A stretch of DNA of 5,716 nucleotides, from the NCBI GenBank assembly GCA_013695405.1, contig JACDAO010000502.1, forward strand, positions 1 through 5,716. Reading direction: 5' to 3'. The DNA comes from Acidobacteriota bacterium. GTDB taxonomy: Bacteria > Acidobacteriota > Vicinamibacteria > Vicinamibacterales > Vicinamibacteraceae. Position numbers and translations under genes: made by a program. Shown here in pieces: positions 1 through 5,716 of the stretch. The notes beneath the pieces were generated by a model. The model searched no databases. It saw only the letters and a list, made by a program, of their open reading frames with translations, and was not told the origin of the DNA. Positions within the stretch are counted from its first letter, which is position 1, and every line of letters begins with the position of its first letter.

Positions 1-707
1 GCGATGACCGCCGTGGCCAGGGCGAGCCAGAAGTTGTTGAGCGGCGTGACCTGGTAGGAGGGAGCGAGGAGGCGGGCGCCACTCTCGGTGAAGCCCGCCA
101 GGATGGCATCGAGGCTGATCGGAATCACGTTGGCGAACATCAGGCCCATCAGCGGCGCGAGGGTCGCAACGATGCCCAGCAGCGGATGCCGGCCAGCCAC
201 GTAGAACAGCGCGGCGCCAAGCGGCAGCACGACGACGACGGCCGAGTCCGACAGCACGTGGGCGAGGATGCCCGCCAGCACCAGCAGTGGCGTCAGCAAC
301 CGGGGGGGCGCGATGGCCAGCACGCCTCGCAACGCGGCGCCGAGCAACCCCGAGCGCTCGGCGACGCCGACGCCGAGCACCATGACCAGCACCATGCCCA
401 TCGGCGGGAACGTTACGTAGGTCTGCGTCATCCCACCCAGGAACGTCGCCATCGCCTCCAGGGTGAGCTGGTCGTTGATCCGCAGGGGCTGTCCCGTCCG
501 CGGATCAGCGAGTCCGAAGTCCACCCCGACGAGCAGGCGCGAGAGCACCCACGTCACCCCGAGCGCGATGACGAACAGCAGGATCGGATCGGGACAGCGA
601 TTCCCGATGCGCTCGACCGTATCGAGCCAGCGGCCGGCGAGCGTGCGCCGAGAGGCGATCGGAGCAGGGTCCCTCTCGACCTTCGGCAGGGGCACGGCCA
701 CGTTCAT
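1..707 (-). CDS. AbgT-family transporter, N-terminal part (truncated by window edge)
   Basis: The minus strand is open from ATG at 707-705 to the left edge, giving 235 residues of a protein whose family is usually about 500 residues long. The family moves p-aminobenzoyl-glutamate or acts as a sulfonamide/antimetabolite efflux pump in the inner membrane. Family-like segments are visible in order: a 'WLDTVERIGNRCPDPILLF' start near residues 27-45, 'PMGMVLVMVLGVGVAERSG' near 102-120, 'RLLTPLLVLAGILAHVLSD' near 136-154, 'AGRHPLLGI' near 171-179 and 'SLDAILAGFTESGARLL' near 198-214. At least four hydrophobic membrane segments can be seen. The start is supported by a GAGGAG six bases upstream. Two usually glycine-rich or aromatic spots look altered: SDSAVVVV where relatives tend to have SDAGYVVL, and GLMFAN for GGFSAN, so this may be a divergent member. 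The family call is from memory of the motifs; the substrate cannot be told. Confidence 0.85.
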   Translation of the reverse strand, partial: MNVAVPLPKVERDPAPIASRRTLAGRWLDTVERIGNRCPDPILLFVIALGVTWVLSRLLVGVDFGLADPRTGQPLRINDQLTLEAMATFLGGMTQTYVTFPPMGMVLVMVLGVGVAERSGLLGAALRGVLAIAPPRLLTPLLVLAGILAHVLSDSAVVVVLPLGAALFYVAGRHPLLGIVATLAPLMGLMFANVIPISLDAILAGFTESGARLLAPSYQVTPLNNFWLALATAVI

Positions 708-713
708 GTCTGA

Positions 714-719
714 CTCCTC
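714..719 (-). promoter_or_regulatory. Ribosome binding site of the AbgT-family gene
   Basis: On the minus strand GAGGAG lies six bases before the ATG at 707-705. This strong Shine-Dalgarno match fixes the start of the transporter gene. Confidence 0.7.
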
Positions 720-724
720 GCGCA

Positions 725-742
725 CACGGCCGCGCGGCCGTG
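725..742. repeat. Perfect 18-bp GC-rich palindrome upstream of the transporter gene
   Basis: CACGGCCG-CG-CGGCCGTG is identical on both strands. It sits just upstream of the transporter's ribosome binding site, in the divergent intergenic region, so it may be an operator or a hairpin in the transporter leader. There is no T-tract on either side, which argues against a simple terminator. Such palindromes are more likely by chance in very GC-rich DNA. What is seen is the symmetry; any role is inference. Confidence 0.4.
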
Positions 743-782
743 GCAGGCACCGTCGCGCGCCGAATGAGCAACGGACCGGGTT

Positions 783-793
783 ATTGGTCCAAT
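783..793. promoter_or_regulatory. Possible operator dyad, ATTGG-T-CCAAT
   Basis: An 11-bp dyad with 5-bp arms and a one-base centre lies in the most AT-rich part of the divergent intergenic region, about 93 bp before the cytochrome gene start. Its TTGGTCCAA core resembles sites bound by GntR-type (FadR-subfamily) repressors, but no regulator gene is in view. No convincing -35/-10 pair was found on either side, so the role is uncertain. Confidence 0.25.
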
Positions 794-876
794 GGATGGG
801 CTTGGCGCAGTATGCTCCAGAACGAGCGGCGCTGTCAGGCCGGCGCGAGTCGGCCAGGCGTTGGAGATATGATTCC

Positions 877-881
877 AGGGA
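877..881 (+). promoter_or_regulatory. Probable ribosome binding site of the cytochrome gene
   Basis: AGGGA lies five bases before ATG 887-889. It decides between several in-frame starts: GTG 740, ATG 869 (whose GGAG at 863-866 is only two bases away), ATG 887 and ATG 893. It is a moderate match only. Confidence 0.45.
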
Positions 882-886
882 CCCCG

Positions 887-3800
887 ATGCTCATGTCACG
901 ACGCCAGCGACGGATCGCTGTCCCGGTCATCGTCCTCGCCGCCGCGCTCAGCCCGTGGCGTCCGGCGTGGTTGACCAGTGATGTGGTCTCGTCCGCGCAA
1001 GCGCCACCGAAGGTCGACTTCGCGACGCAGATCGAGCCCATCCTGGAGGGGCAGTGCTACGGCTGCCACGGGCCGAAGAAGAGCCGCGGCAAGCTGCGAC
1101 TGCACATCCGCGATCTGGCCCTGAAAGGCGGCGCCACCGGCCCGCTGCTCGTGCCCGGCGACAGCGAGAAGAGCTACATCGTCGAGCGTCTGCTCGGGAA
1201 GGGCGACGAGGACCAGATGCCGCTCGACGAGCCCGCGCTGAGCGAGGGGCAGATCGGGTTGATTCGCGCCTGGATCGATCAGGGCGCCGAGTGGCCTGCG
1301 CCCGCCGCCACCGCCGCCGCCGACCAGACCGTCGTCGAACACTGGGCGTACGTCGCTCCCAGGAAGGCCACGCTGCCGGCGGTGTCCAACGAGGCGTGGA
1401 CCCGTACGCCGGTGGACCGCTTCGTGCTCGCGACACTCGATGCGGAGAAGCTGCTGCCGTCCCACGAGGTGGCCCGCGAGACGCTGTTGCGTCGCGTGAC
1501 GCTCGATCTGACCGGCCTGCCCCCCACGCTCGACGAACTGGACGCGTTCCTCGCCGACACCCGGCCGGATGCGTACGAGCGTGTCGTCGATCGGCTGCTC
1601 GCCTCCCCGCACTTCGGCGAACGCTGGGCCCGGCTCTGGCTCGACCTGGCGCGCTACGCCGACAGCAATGGCCACGAGAAGGACAAGAAGCGGTCGATGT
1701 GGGCCTATCGCGACTGGGTGATCGGCGCGTTCAACGCGGATATGCCGTTCGACCAGTTCACCGTCGAGCAGCTGGCGGGCGACATGCTGCCCGCCGCCAC
1801 GCGCGCGCAACGCATCGCCAGTGGCTTCCACCGCAACGCGATGACCAACGAGGAAGGCGGCGTGGACCCGGACGAGGCGCTGTACGAGGTGCTCGTCGAC
1901 CGTGTCAACACCACCGCCACCGTCTGGCTCGGCAGCACCGTCGCCTGTGCGCAGTGCCACAACCACAAGTACGACCCGTTCAGCCAGAAGGACTACTACC
2001 GCCTGATGGCGTTCTTTGCAAACACCTCCTACCGCTCCACCGTGTTCAGCGACGGCACCCGGTTCGCCGAGAGCATGCTCGACCTGGCCTCACCGGAGCA
2101 GGAGGCCGCGCGACAGACGCTCGAGACACAGCTGGAGTCGGCAGAAGCCGCCCTGCAGAAGGACGCGCCGGAACGCGCCGTGGCGCAGGCGCGTTGGGAA
2201 GCGGAGATGCGCGACGCCGCGAACGCGTGGACCACGCTCGTGCCCAGTCACGCCGAGGGCACCGGTGGCGTGCAGCTGGCGGTCGCCGATGACGGCAGCG
2301 TGCTCGCCGGCGGACCGAACCCGCAAGTGACGGTCTACACGATCGAGACCAGGACCGCAGCTACCGATATCACCGGCCTGCGCCTCGAGGTGCTGCTCGA
2401 TCCCAGCCTCCCCAAGCAGGGTCCCGGTCGAGATCCGTACGGCCACTTCCGGCTGACTCGGGTGCAGCTGTTCGCGGCGCCCGCGTCCGATCCGTCAGCG
2501 CGCACGCGCGTCGCGTTCGGGTCCGGCAAGGCCGACGGCAACGCGTACCGCATCGAACCGACCGAGATCACCGATGACCAGCCAGCCGGCGGCTACGCGC
2601 GTCGTGGCCGCGCGTGGGCTGTCGATGCGGTCAAAGACGGCTGGCGCGTGCCGCATCAACTCGTGCTCACGCCCAAGACGCCGCTCGGCTTCCCGGGCGG
2701 AACGCTCCTCACGGTGGTGCTCGGACACGAGGATGGCACGCTCGGTCAGGGCCTGGGCCGGTTCCGGCTGTCGCTCACGAGCGCGACGGACCCGCTGCAG
2801 GTGGTGGCCATCACTGCGCGCACGCGCGCCGCGCTGGACGTGGCGCCCGCTGCCAGGACCAAGACACAGATCAAGGACATCGCGGCACAGTTCCGCGAGC
2901 AGTCGCCGCTGTTTGAAGAGATTCGCAAGGACGTGGCCCGCCTCAAGCAGGCGATCGAGAAGCTGGACGTGCCGTCGACGCTGGTGATGGACGAGAAACC
3001 GACGTTCGAGCGGCCTTCGACGATCCTGCGCGAGCGCGGCGCGTTCACGTCGCCCGGTGCGAAAGTGTTCGCGAACACGCCGTCGGCGCTGCCGGCCCTC
3101 GGCGAGGAACTGCCGCCGAACCGGCTCGGCCTGGCGCGCTGGCTGGTGAGCCGCGACAACCCGCTCACGGCGCGGGTGATGGTCAACCGCGTCTGGGAGG
3201 CGCTCTACGGCCGGGGCCTGGTCGAGACGAGCGAGGATTTCGGCACGATGGGGTCGCCGCCTTCGCACCCGGAACTGCTCGACTGGCTGGCCGTGGAGTT
3301 CGTGGAGCAGGGCTGGAGCCTCAAGACGATCGTGCGGACCATGGTGTCGTCGGCGACCTACCGGCAGGACTCGTCGATGACGCCGGCGTTGCAGCAGCGC
3401 GATCCGAACAATCGGCTGCTGGCGCGCGGCCCGCGCTTCCGCCTGGAGGCGGAGATGGTGCGCGACCTGACGCTCGCCGCCAGCGGCCAGTTGAGCCGGA
3501 ACATCGGCGGGCCGAGCGTGTTCCCGTGGCAGCCGCCCGGCATCTGGGACAACCCGTACGACCCGTCGAAGTGGATCGAGAGCACGGGCGGCGATCGCTA
3601 CCGCCGCAGTCTCTATACCTTCATGCGGCGCACGGCCCCGTACCCGATGTTCACCACCTTCGACGCCACCAGCCGCGAGCTGTGCACGGTGCGCCGGGTG
3701 CGGACCAACACGCCGCTGCAGGCCCTGGCCACACTCAACGACGAGGGGTTCTTCGATGCGGCGCGCGCCCTGGCAGGGCGTATCAGTCGCGAGGCCGACG

Positions 3801-4051
3801 GCGTCGACCGGCGGATCAGCCATGGCTTCCGGCTGGCCACCAGCCGCCAGCCGGATCGCATGGAACTCGAGCGGTTGCGGGCGTTCTACCGCCAGTCGCG
3901 CGAGCGCTACGCGGGCGAGCCCGCGACCGTGCGCAGGGCGCTGGCCCTGCCGGCCGACGCGCCGGTCACGGCCGATCACATCGACCTGGCGGCATGGACG
4001 ATGGTCGGCAACGTGCTGCTGAATCTGGACGAGAGTCTGACGAAATCGTAG
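887..4051 (+). CDS. PSCyt1 / DUF1549 (PSCyt2) / DUF1553 (PSD1) domain-containing exported cytochrome protein
   Basis: From ATG 887 this encodes 1054 residues. The N-terminus has a basic stretch (RRQRR, residues 5-9), a hydrophobic run (about 10-21) and a possible signal peptidase site after AQA at 37-39, so Sec export is expected. A PSCyt1 domain follows (about 48-133) with heme motif C57-YG-C60-H61 and M111 as a plausible axial ligand. DUF1549 spans about 173-385 and ends in a second CxxCH, C354-AQ-C357-H358, within CAQCHNHKYDPF, a hallmark of the family. A charged, probably coiled-coil stretch (about 398-445) leads to a beta-rich middle part (about 450-645), perhaps a carbohydrate-binding-like sandwich. 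DUF1553 starts near 745 (NRLGLARWLV) and includes the conserved 'CTVRRVRTNTPLQAL' from C933. The C-terminus (WTMVGNVLLNLDESLTKS) is the usual family ending, so the gene is complete. The enzymatic role is unknown; periplasmic electron transfer linked to polymer breakdown is inference. In-frame starts upstream (GTG 740, ATG 869) would place about 49 or 6 residues before the signal peptide. The DUF1501 gene follows after 105 bp. Confidence 0.92.
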   Translation: MLMSRRQRRIAVPVIVLAAALSPWRPAWLTSDVVSSAQAPPKVDFATQIEPILEGQCYGCHGPKKSRGKLRLHIRDLALKGGATGPLLVPGDSEKSYIVERLLGKGDEDQMPLDEPALSEGQIGLIRAWIDQGAEWPAPAATAAADQTVVEHWAYVAPRKATLPAVSNEAWTRTPVDRFVLATLDAEKLLPSHEVARETLLRRVTLDLTGLPPTLDELDAFLADTRPDAYERVVDRLLASPHFGERWARLWLDLARYADSNGHEKDKKRSMWAYRDWVIGAFNADMPFDQFTVEQLAGDMLPAATRAQRIASGFHRNAMTNEEGGVDPDEALYEVLVDRVNTTATVWLGSTVACAQCHNHKYDPFSQKDYYRLMAFFANTSYRSTVFSDGTRFAESMLDLASPEQEAARQTLETQLESAEAALQKDAPERAVAQARWEAEMRDAANAWTTLVPSHAEGTGGVQLAVADDGSVLAGGPNPQVTVYTIETRTAATDITGLRLEVLLDPSLPKQGPGRDPYGHFRLTRVQLFAAPASDPSARTRVAFGSGKADGNAYRIEPTEITDDQPAGGYARRGRAWAVDAVKDGWRVPHQLVLTPKTPLGFPGGTLLTVVLGHEDGTLGQGLGRFRLSLTSATDPLQVVAITARTRAALDVAPAARTKTQIKDIAAQFREQSPLFEEIRKDVARLKQAIEKLDVPSTLVMDEKPTFERPSTILRERGAFTSPGAKVFANTPSALPALGEELPPNRLGLARWLVSRDNPLTARVMVNRVWEALYGRGLVETSEDFGTMGSPPSHPELLDWLAVEFVEQGWSLKTIVRTMVSSATYRQDSSMTPALQQRDPNNRLLARGPRFRLEAEMVRDLTLAASGQLSRNIGGPSVFPWQPPGIWDNPYDPSKWIESTGGDRYRRSLYTFMRRTAPYPMFTTFDATSRELCTVRRVRTNTPLQALATLNDEGFFDAARALAGRISREADGVDRRISHGFRLATSRQPDRMELERLRAFYRQSRERYAGEPATVRRALALPADAPVTADHIDLAAWTMVGNVLLNLDESLTKS

Positions 4052-4081
4052 GGCCCGGCGCGCCGCAGGGGCACCCGATGC

Positions 4082-4105
4082 GTAGCGGTCGGACTTGTCC
4101 GACCG
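4082..4105 (+). repeat. REP-like element: GTAG plus 9-bp perfect hairpin, between the two genes
   Basis: GTAG at 4082-4085 is followed at once by a perfect stem, CGGTCGGAC (4086-4094) and GTCCGACCG (4097-4105), with a TT centre. The element starts 31 bp after the stop of the cytochrome gene and ends 41 bp before the AGGAG of the DUF1501 gene. If the two genes are cotranscribed, the hairpin lies in the mRNA spacer and could affect transcript stability or relative expression. The same GTAG-plus-stem plan recurs three times after position 5600. There is no T-tract, so it is not a typical intrinsic terminator. Confidence 0.75.
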
Positions 4106-4110
4106 ACGGC

Positions 4111-4145
4111 ACGCCGAGTGCCGAGCGCCGATGGCCGACCGCTGA
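4111..4145 (+). repeat. Five tandem degenerate 7-nt repeats (nnGCCGA)
   Basis: The stretch divides into ACGCCGA, GTGCCGA, GCGCCGA, TGGCCGA and CCGCTGA. The first four keep GCCGA exactly and the last has one change. The run ends directly before the AGGAG of the DUF1501 gene. It is non-coding if GTG 4157 is the start. It may have arisen by slippage; a role in spacing or translation is speculation. Confidence 0.55.
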
Positions 4146-4146
4146 C

Positions 4147-4151
4147 AGGAG
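4147..4151 (+). promoter_or_regulatory. Ribosome binding site of the DUF1501 gene
   Basis: AGGAG lies five bases before GTG 4157-4159. This is the strongest site in the region and argues for the GTG start over an upstream in-frame GTG at 4118, which lies within the 7-nt repeats. Confidence 0.75.
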
Positions 4152-4156
4152 ATTAC

Positions 4157-5587
4157 GTGCAGGACGATCGCGACAGGCTGCAATCGATCACTCGACGCCA
4201 CTTCTTCCGCCAGGCCGGGTTCGGGCTCGGCTCGGTGGCGCTGTCGTCGCTGGCCCAGGAGCGCGTGCTGGCGCGCGCCACGCAGCACCTCGCGCCGCGG
4301 GTGGCGCCACGCGCGACGCGGGTGATCTTCCTGTTCATGGCCGGCGCGCCGTCGCAGATCGATCTGTTCGACTACAAGCCGGCGCTGCAGAAATACGACG
4401 GGCAGGACATCCCGGCCGAGATCGTCAGGGGCGAGCGGTTTGCCTTCATCAAGGGGACGCCCAAGCTGCTCGGCTCGCCGTTCGCCTTCCGCAAGCACGG
4501 CCAGTCGGGCGCCGAGATCTCCGACCTGCTGCCGCATCTGGCCGGGGTGGCCGACGAGATCGCGATCATCCGGTCGATGCAGACCACGCAGTTCAACCAC
4601 GCCCCGGCGCAGATCTTCATGAACACCGGCCACCAGGTGATCGGCCGGCCGAGCATGGGCGCGTGGCTGACCTACGGTATCGGCGCCGAGAGCCAGGATC
4701 TGCCCGGCTTCGTGGTGCTGATCTCGGGCGAGAACAACCCCGATGGCGGCAAGTCGTGCTGGGGCTCGGGCTTCCTGCCCTCGGTGCACCAGGGCGTCGA
4801 GTTCCGATCGGGCGCCGACCCGGTGCTGTTCGTGTCCAATCCTGGCGGCGTCGACGCGCCGTTGCGCCGGCACTCGCTCGACGTGCTCAAGGATCTCAAC
4901 CAGCGCCGCCAGCGCGAGCTCGGTGATCCCGAGATCGACACGCGCATCAACGCGTACGAACTTGCCTACCGGATGCAGACCAGCGTACCGGAGCTGACCG
5001 ACATCTCGAGCGAACCGCAGACCGTCCACGACGCCTACGGCACCCTGCCGGGGCAGACCTCGTTTGCCAACAACTGCTTGCTGGCGCGTCGGCTGGTCGA
5101 GCGGGGCGTCCGCTTCGTGCAGCTCTATCACCGCGGCTGGGACACCCACGGCTCCGGCTTCGGCGAGGACATCGTCGAGAAACTGCCGCACCTGTGCCGG
5201 CAGACCGATCAGCCGGTGGCGGCGTTGATTGCCGATCTCAAGCAGCGCGGCCTGCTCGACACCACGCTGGTGGTGTGGGGCGGTGAGTTCGGGAGGACCC
5301 CGATGAACGAGGCCCGCAACGGGTCGAAGTTCCTCGGCCGTGATCATCACCCGCGCGCCTTCACGATGTGGATGGCCGGTGGCGGCGTCAAGCCGGGGAT
5401 CACGCTCGGCCAGACCGACGAACTCGGCTACAACGTCGTCCAGGATCCGGTCCAGGTCCACGACCTGCACGCGACCATGCTGCACCTGCTCGGGATCGAC
5501 CATGAGAAGTTGACGTTCCGCTCGCAGGGCCGCGACTTCCGCCTCACTGACGTCCACGGCACGGTTGTTCAGCAACTGCTCGCCTGA
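4157..5587 (+). CDS. DUF1501 family protein with Tat signal
   Basis: From GTG 4157 this encodes 476 residues, a normal length for DUF1501, a family related to the alkaline phosphatase/sulfatase superfamily. The N-terminus has a twin-arginine motif, TRRHFF (R13, R14), followed by a hydrophobic run (about 18-32), so export in folded form by the Tat route is likely. The core opens with [18 protein letters not shown] (about 58-75; D69 and D72). Later come [21 protein letters not shown] (W328, D329, H331), [10 protein letters not shown] (W374 to P382), GRDHHP (G394 to P399) and [15 protein letters not shown] (H435, D436, H438). The acidic and histidine residues are placed as metal or catalytic residues would be in this superfamily, but that is inference. 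The substrate is unknown. It follows the cytochrome gene by 105 bp on the same strand, a pairing known in planctomycete-type genomes, and the two probably share a transcript. The C-terminus ([11 protein letters not shown]) is typical, so the gene looks intact. Confidence 0.93.
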   Translation: MQDDRDRLQSITRRHFFRQAGFGLGSVALSSLAQERVLARATQHLAPRVAPRATRVIFLFMAGAPSQIDLFDYKPALQKYDGQDIPAEIVRGERFAFIKGTPKLLGSPFAFRKHGQSGAEISDLLPHLAGVADEIAIIRSMQTTQFNHAPAQIFMNTGHQVIGRPSMGAWLTYGIGAESQDLPGFVVLISGENNPDGGKSCWGSGFLPSVHQGVEFRSGADPVLFVSNPGGVDAPLRRHSLDVLKDLNQRRQRELGDPEIDTRINAYELAYRMQTSVPELTDISSEPQTVHDAYGTLPGQTSFANNCLLARRLVERGVRFVQLYHRGWDTHGSGFGEDIVEKLPHLCRQTDQPVAALIADLKQRGLLDTTLVVWGGEFGRTPMNEARNGSKFLGRDHHPRAFTMWMAGGGVKPGITLGQTDELGYNVVQDPVQVHDLHATMLHLLGIDHEKLTFRSQGRDFRLTDVHGTVVQQLLA

Positions 5588-5608
5588 CACATCTGGTGGC
5601 TGGGGGCT

Positions 5609-5625
5609 GGGCGTAGCCGTCGGAC
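5609..5625 (+). repeat. Half copy of the REP-like element (17-bp direct repeat)
   Basis: GGGCGTAGCCGTCGGAC is repeated exactly at 5635-5651, 26 bp further on. It holds the GTAG (5613-5616) and the left arm of the stem, but the right arm is missing: CGGCGCTC follows instead of a GTCCGACGG arm. It looks like a truncated or decayed copy. Confidence 0.6.
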
Positions 5626-5638
5626 CGGCGCTCGGGGC

Positions 5639-5662
5639 GTAGCCGTCGGACTTGTCCGACGG
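5639..5662 (+). repeat. REP-like element: GTAG plus 9-bp perfect hairpin
   Basis: GTAG at 5639-5642 is followed directly by CCGTCGGAC (5643-5651), TT, and GTCCGACGG (5654-5662). It matches the copy at 4082-4105 except for one change in each arm, and the two changes restore pairing. It lies 51 bp downstream of the DUF1501 stop. Confidence 0.75.
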
Positions 5663-5685
5663 GCTCCGTCGCCTGGAACTCGCGT

Positions 5686-5709
5686 CGGCCGGACACGTCC
5701 GGTCGCTAC
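5686..5709 (-). repeat. REP-like element in inverted orientation
   Basis: On the minus strand GTAG (5709-5706) is followed directly by a 9-bp stem, 5705-5697 pairing with 5694-5686, with a two-base centre and one G-T wobble (5688/5703). The stem sequence is of the GACCGGAC type, a variant of the other copies. Together with the plus-strand copy at 5639-5662 it makes a facing pair separated by 23 bp. Confidence 0.65.
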
Positions 5710-5716
5710 GTCTGCC

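Larger units (their letters stand above)
5588..5716. other. Non-coding region after the DUF1501 gene, dominated by REP-like repeats
   Basis: No gene is seen here. The first 20 bases after the stop are G-rich (TGGTGGCTGGGGGCTGGG), then come the half copy and the two facing full copies of the GTAG hairpin element. No stem followed by a T-tract is present, so no classical terminator can be called, although the hairpins themselves could end or protect the transcript. Confidence 0.6.

Noticed and set aside
802..816. Possible sigma-70 promoter using TTGGCG and TATGCT
   Set aside because: The two boxes are only three bases apart and no properly spaced partner was found for either.
740..886. N-terminal extension of the cytochrome protein from GTG 740
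   Set aside because: The extra 49 residues would precede a signal peptide, there is no ribosome binding site, and GTG 740 lies within the palindrome upstream of the transporter gene.
186..981. Plus-strand frames of 172-175 codons at 186-713 and 463-981
   Set aside because: They are antisense to, or extend beyond, the AbgT-family gene, whose minus-strand translation shows clear family motifs. Their products are Arg/His/Gln-rich.
896..1966. A 356-codon open frame on the minus strand
   Set aside because: It is antisense to the PSCyt1 and DUF1549 domains, has low-complexity Gly/Arg composition and no recognisable domain.
4118..4156. N-terminal extension of the DUF1501 protein from GTG 4118
   Set aside because: It is made of the 7-nt repeats, and a strong AGGAG lies five bases before GTG 4157, which places the Tat motif near the N-terminus as expected.
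3526..4926. A 466-codon plus-strand frame bridging the two real genes
   Set aside because: It overlaps the conserved ends of both genes in another frame, and its product is Arg/Ala/Gly/Pro-rich without motifs.
2495..5590. A 1031-codon open frame on the minus strand
   Set aside because: It lies opposite two well-recognised genes. Its product is rich in Arg, His, Gln and Ala with no family motifs, which is typical of an antisense frame kept open by high third-position GC.
5639..5709. CRISPR array or rho-independent terminator
   Set aside because: The repeats are few, face opposite ways and lack regular spacers, so they are not CRISPR. No T-tract follows any of the stems, so a classical terminator cannot be called.

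Overview
This is a GC-rich bacterial window of about 5.7 kb. It holds one divergently transcribed partial gene on the minus strand and two complete genes on the plus strand. The plus-strand pair is a planctomycete-type cytochrome protein (PSCyt1 / DUF1549 / DUF1553) followed by a DUF1501 protein. This pair is abundant in Planctomycetes and Verrucomicrobia and also occurs in Acidobacteria. The high GC, the AbgT-type transporter and the GTAG-headed palindromic repeats between genes make me lean towards an acidobacterium, perhaps of the Vicinamibacteria type. The sequence alone does not prove the phylum.

Layout. Positions 707 to 1 (minus) encode the N-terminal 235 residues of an AbgT-family membrane transporter, which runs off the left edge. 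Positions 708-886 are a divergent intergenic region with a perfect 18-bp GC-rich palindrome and a short ATTGG-T-CCAAT dyad. Positions 887-4051 (plus) encode a 1054-aa exported protein with two CxxCH motifs. Positions 4052-4156 are the intercistronic gap, which carries a GTAG-headed hairpin and a run of 7-nt repeats ending at the ribosome binding site of the next gene. Positions 4157-5587 (plus) encode a 476-aa DUF1501 protein with a Tat-type signal. Positions 5588-5716 are non-coding and hold three more copies or part-copies of the hairpin element, two of them facing each other like a REPIN.

How the genes may work together. The two plus-strand genes probably form an operon: same strand, 105-bp gap and a known genomic pairing of these families. 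Both products carry export signals, Sec-type for the cytochrome protein and Tat-type for the DUF1501 protein, so both should act outside the cytoplasm. The pair is often discussed in connection with the breakdown of complex organic matter, but its biochemical activity is not established. The transporter faces away and shows no obvious functional link.

The least ordinary part of the window is the repeat family. Four copies or part-copies share GTAG directly at the foot of a 9-bp stem, and two full copies differ by a paired, compensatory change in the stem. This is the architecture of REP elements mobilised by RAYT (TnpA-REP) transposases. I see no unknown multi-gene system in the window.
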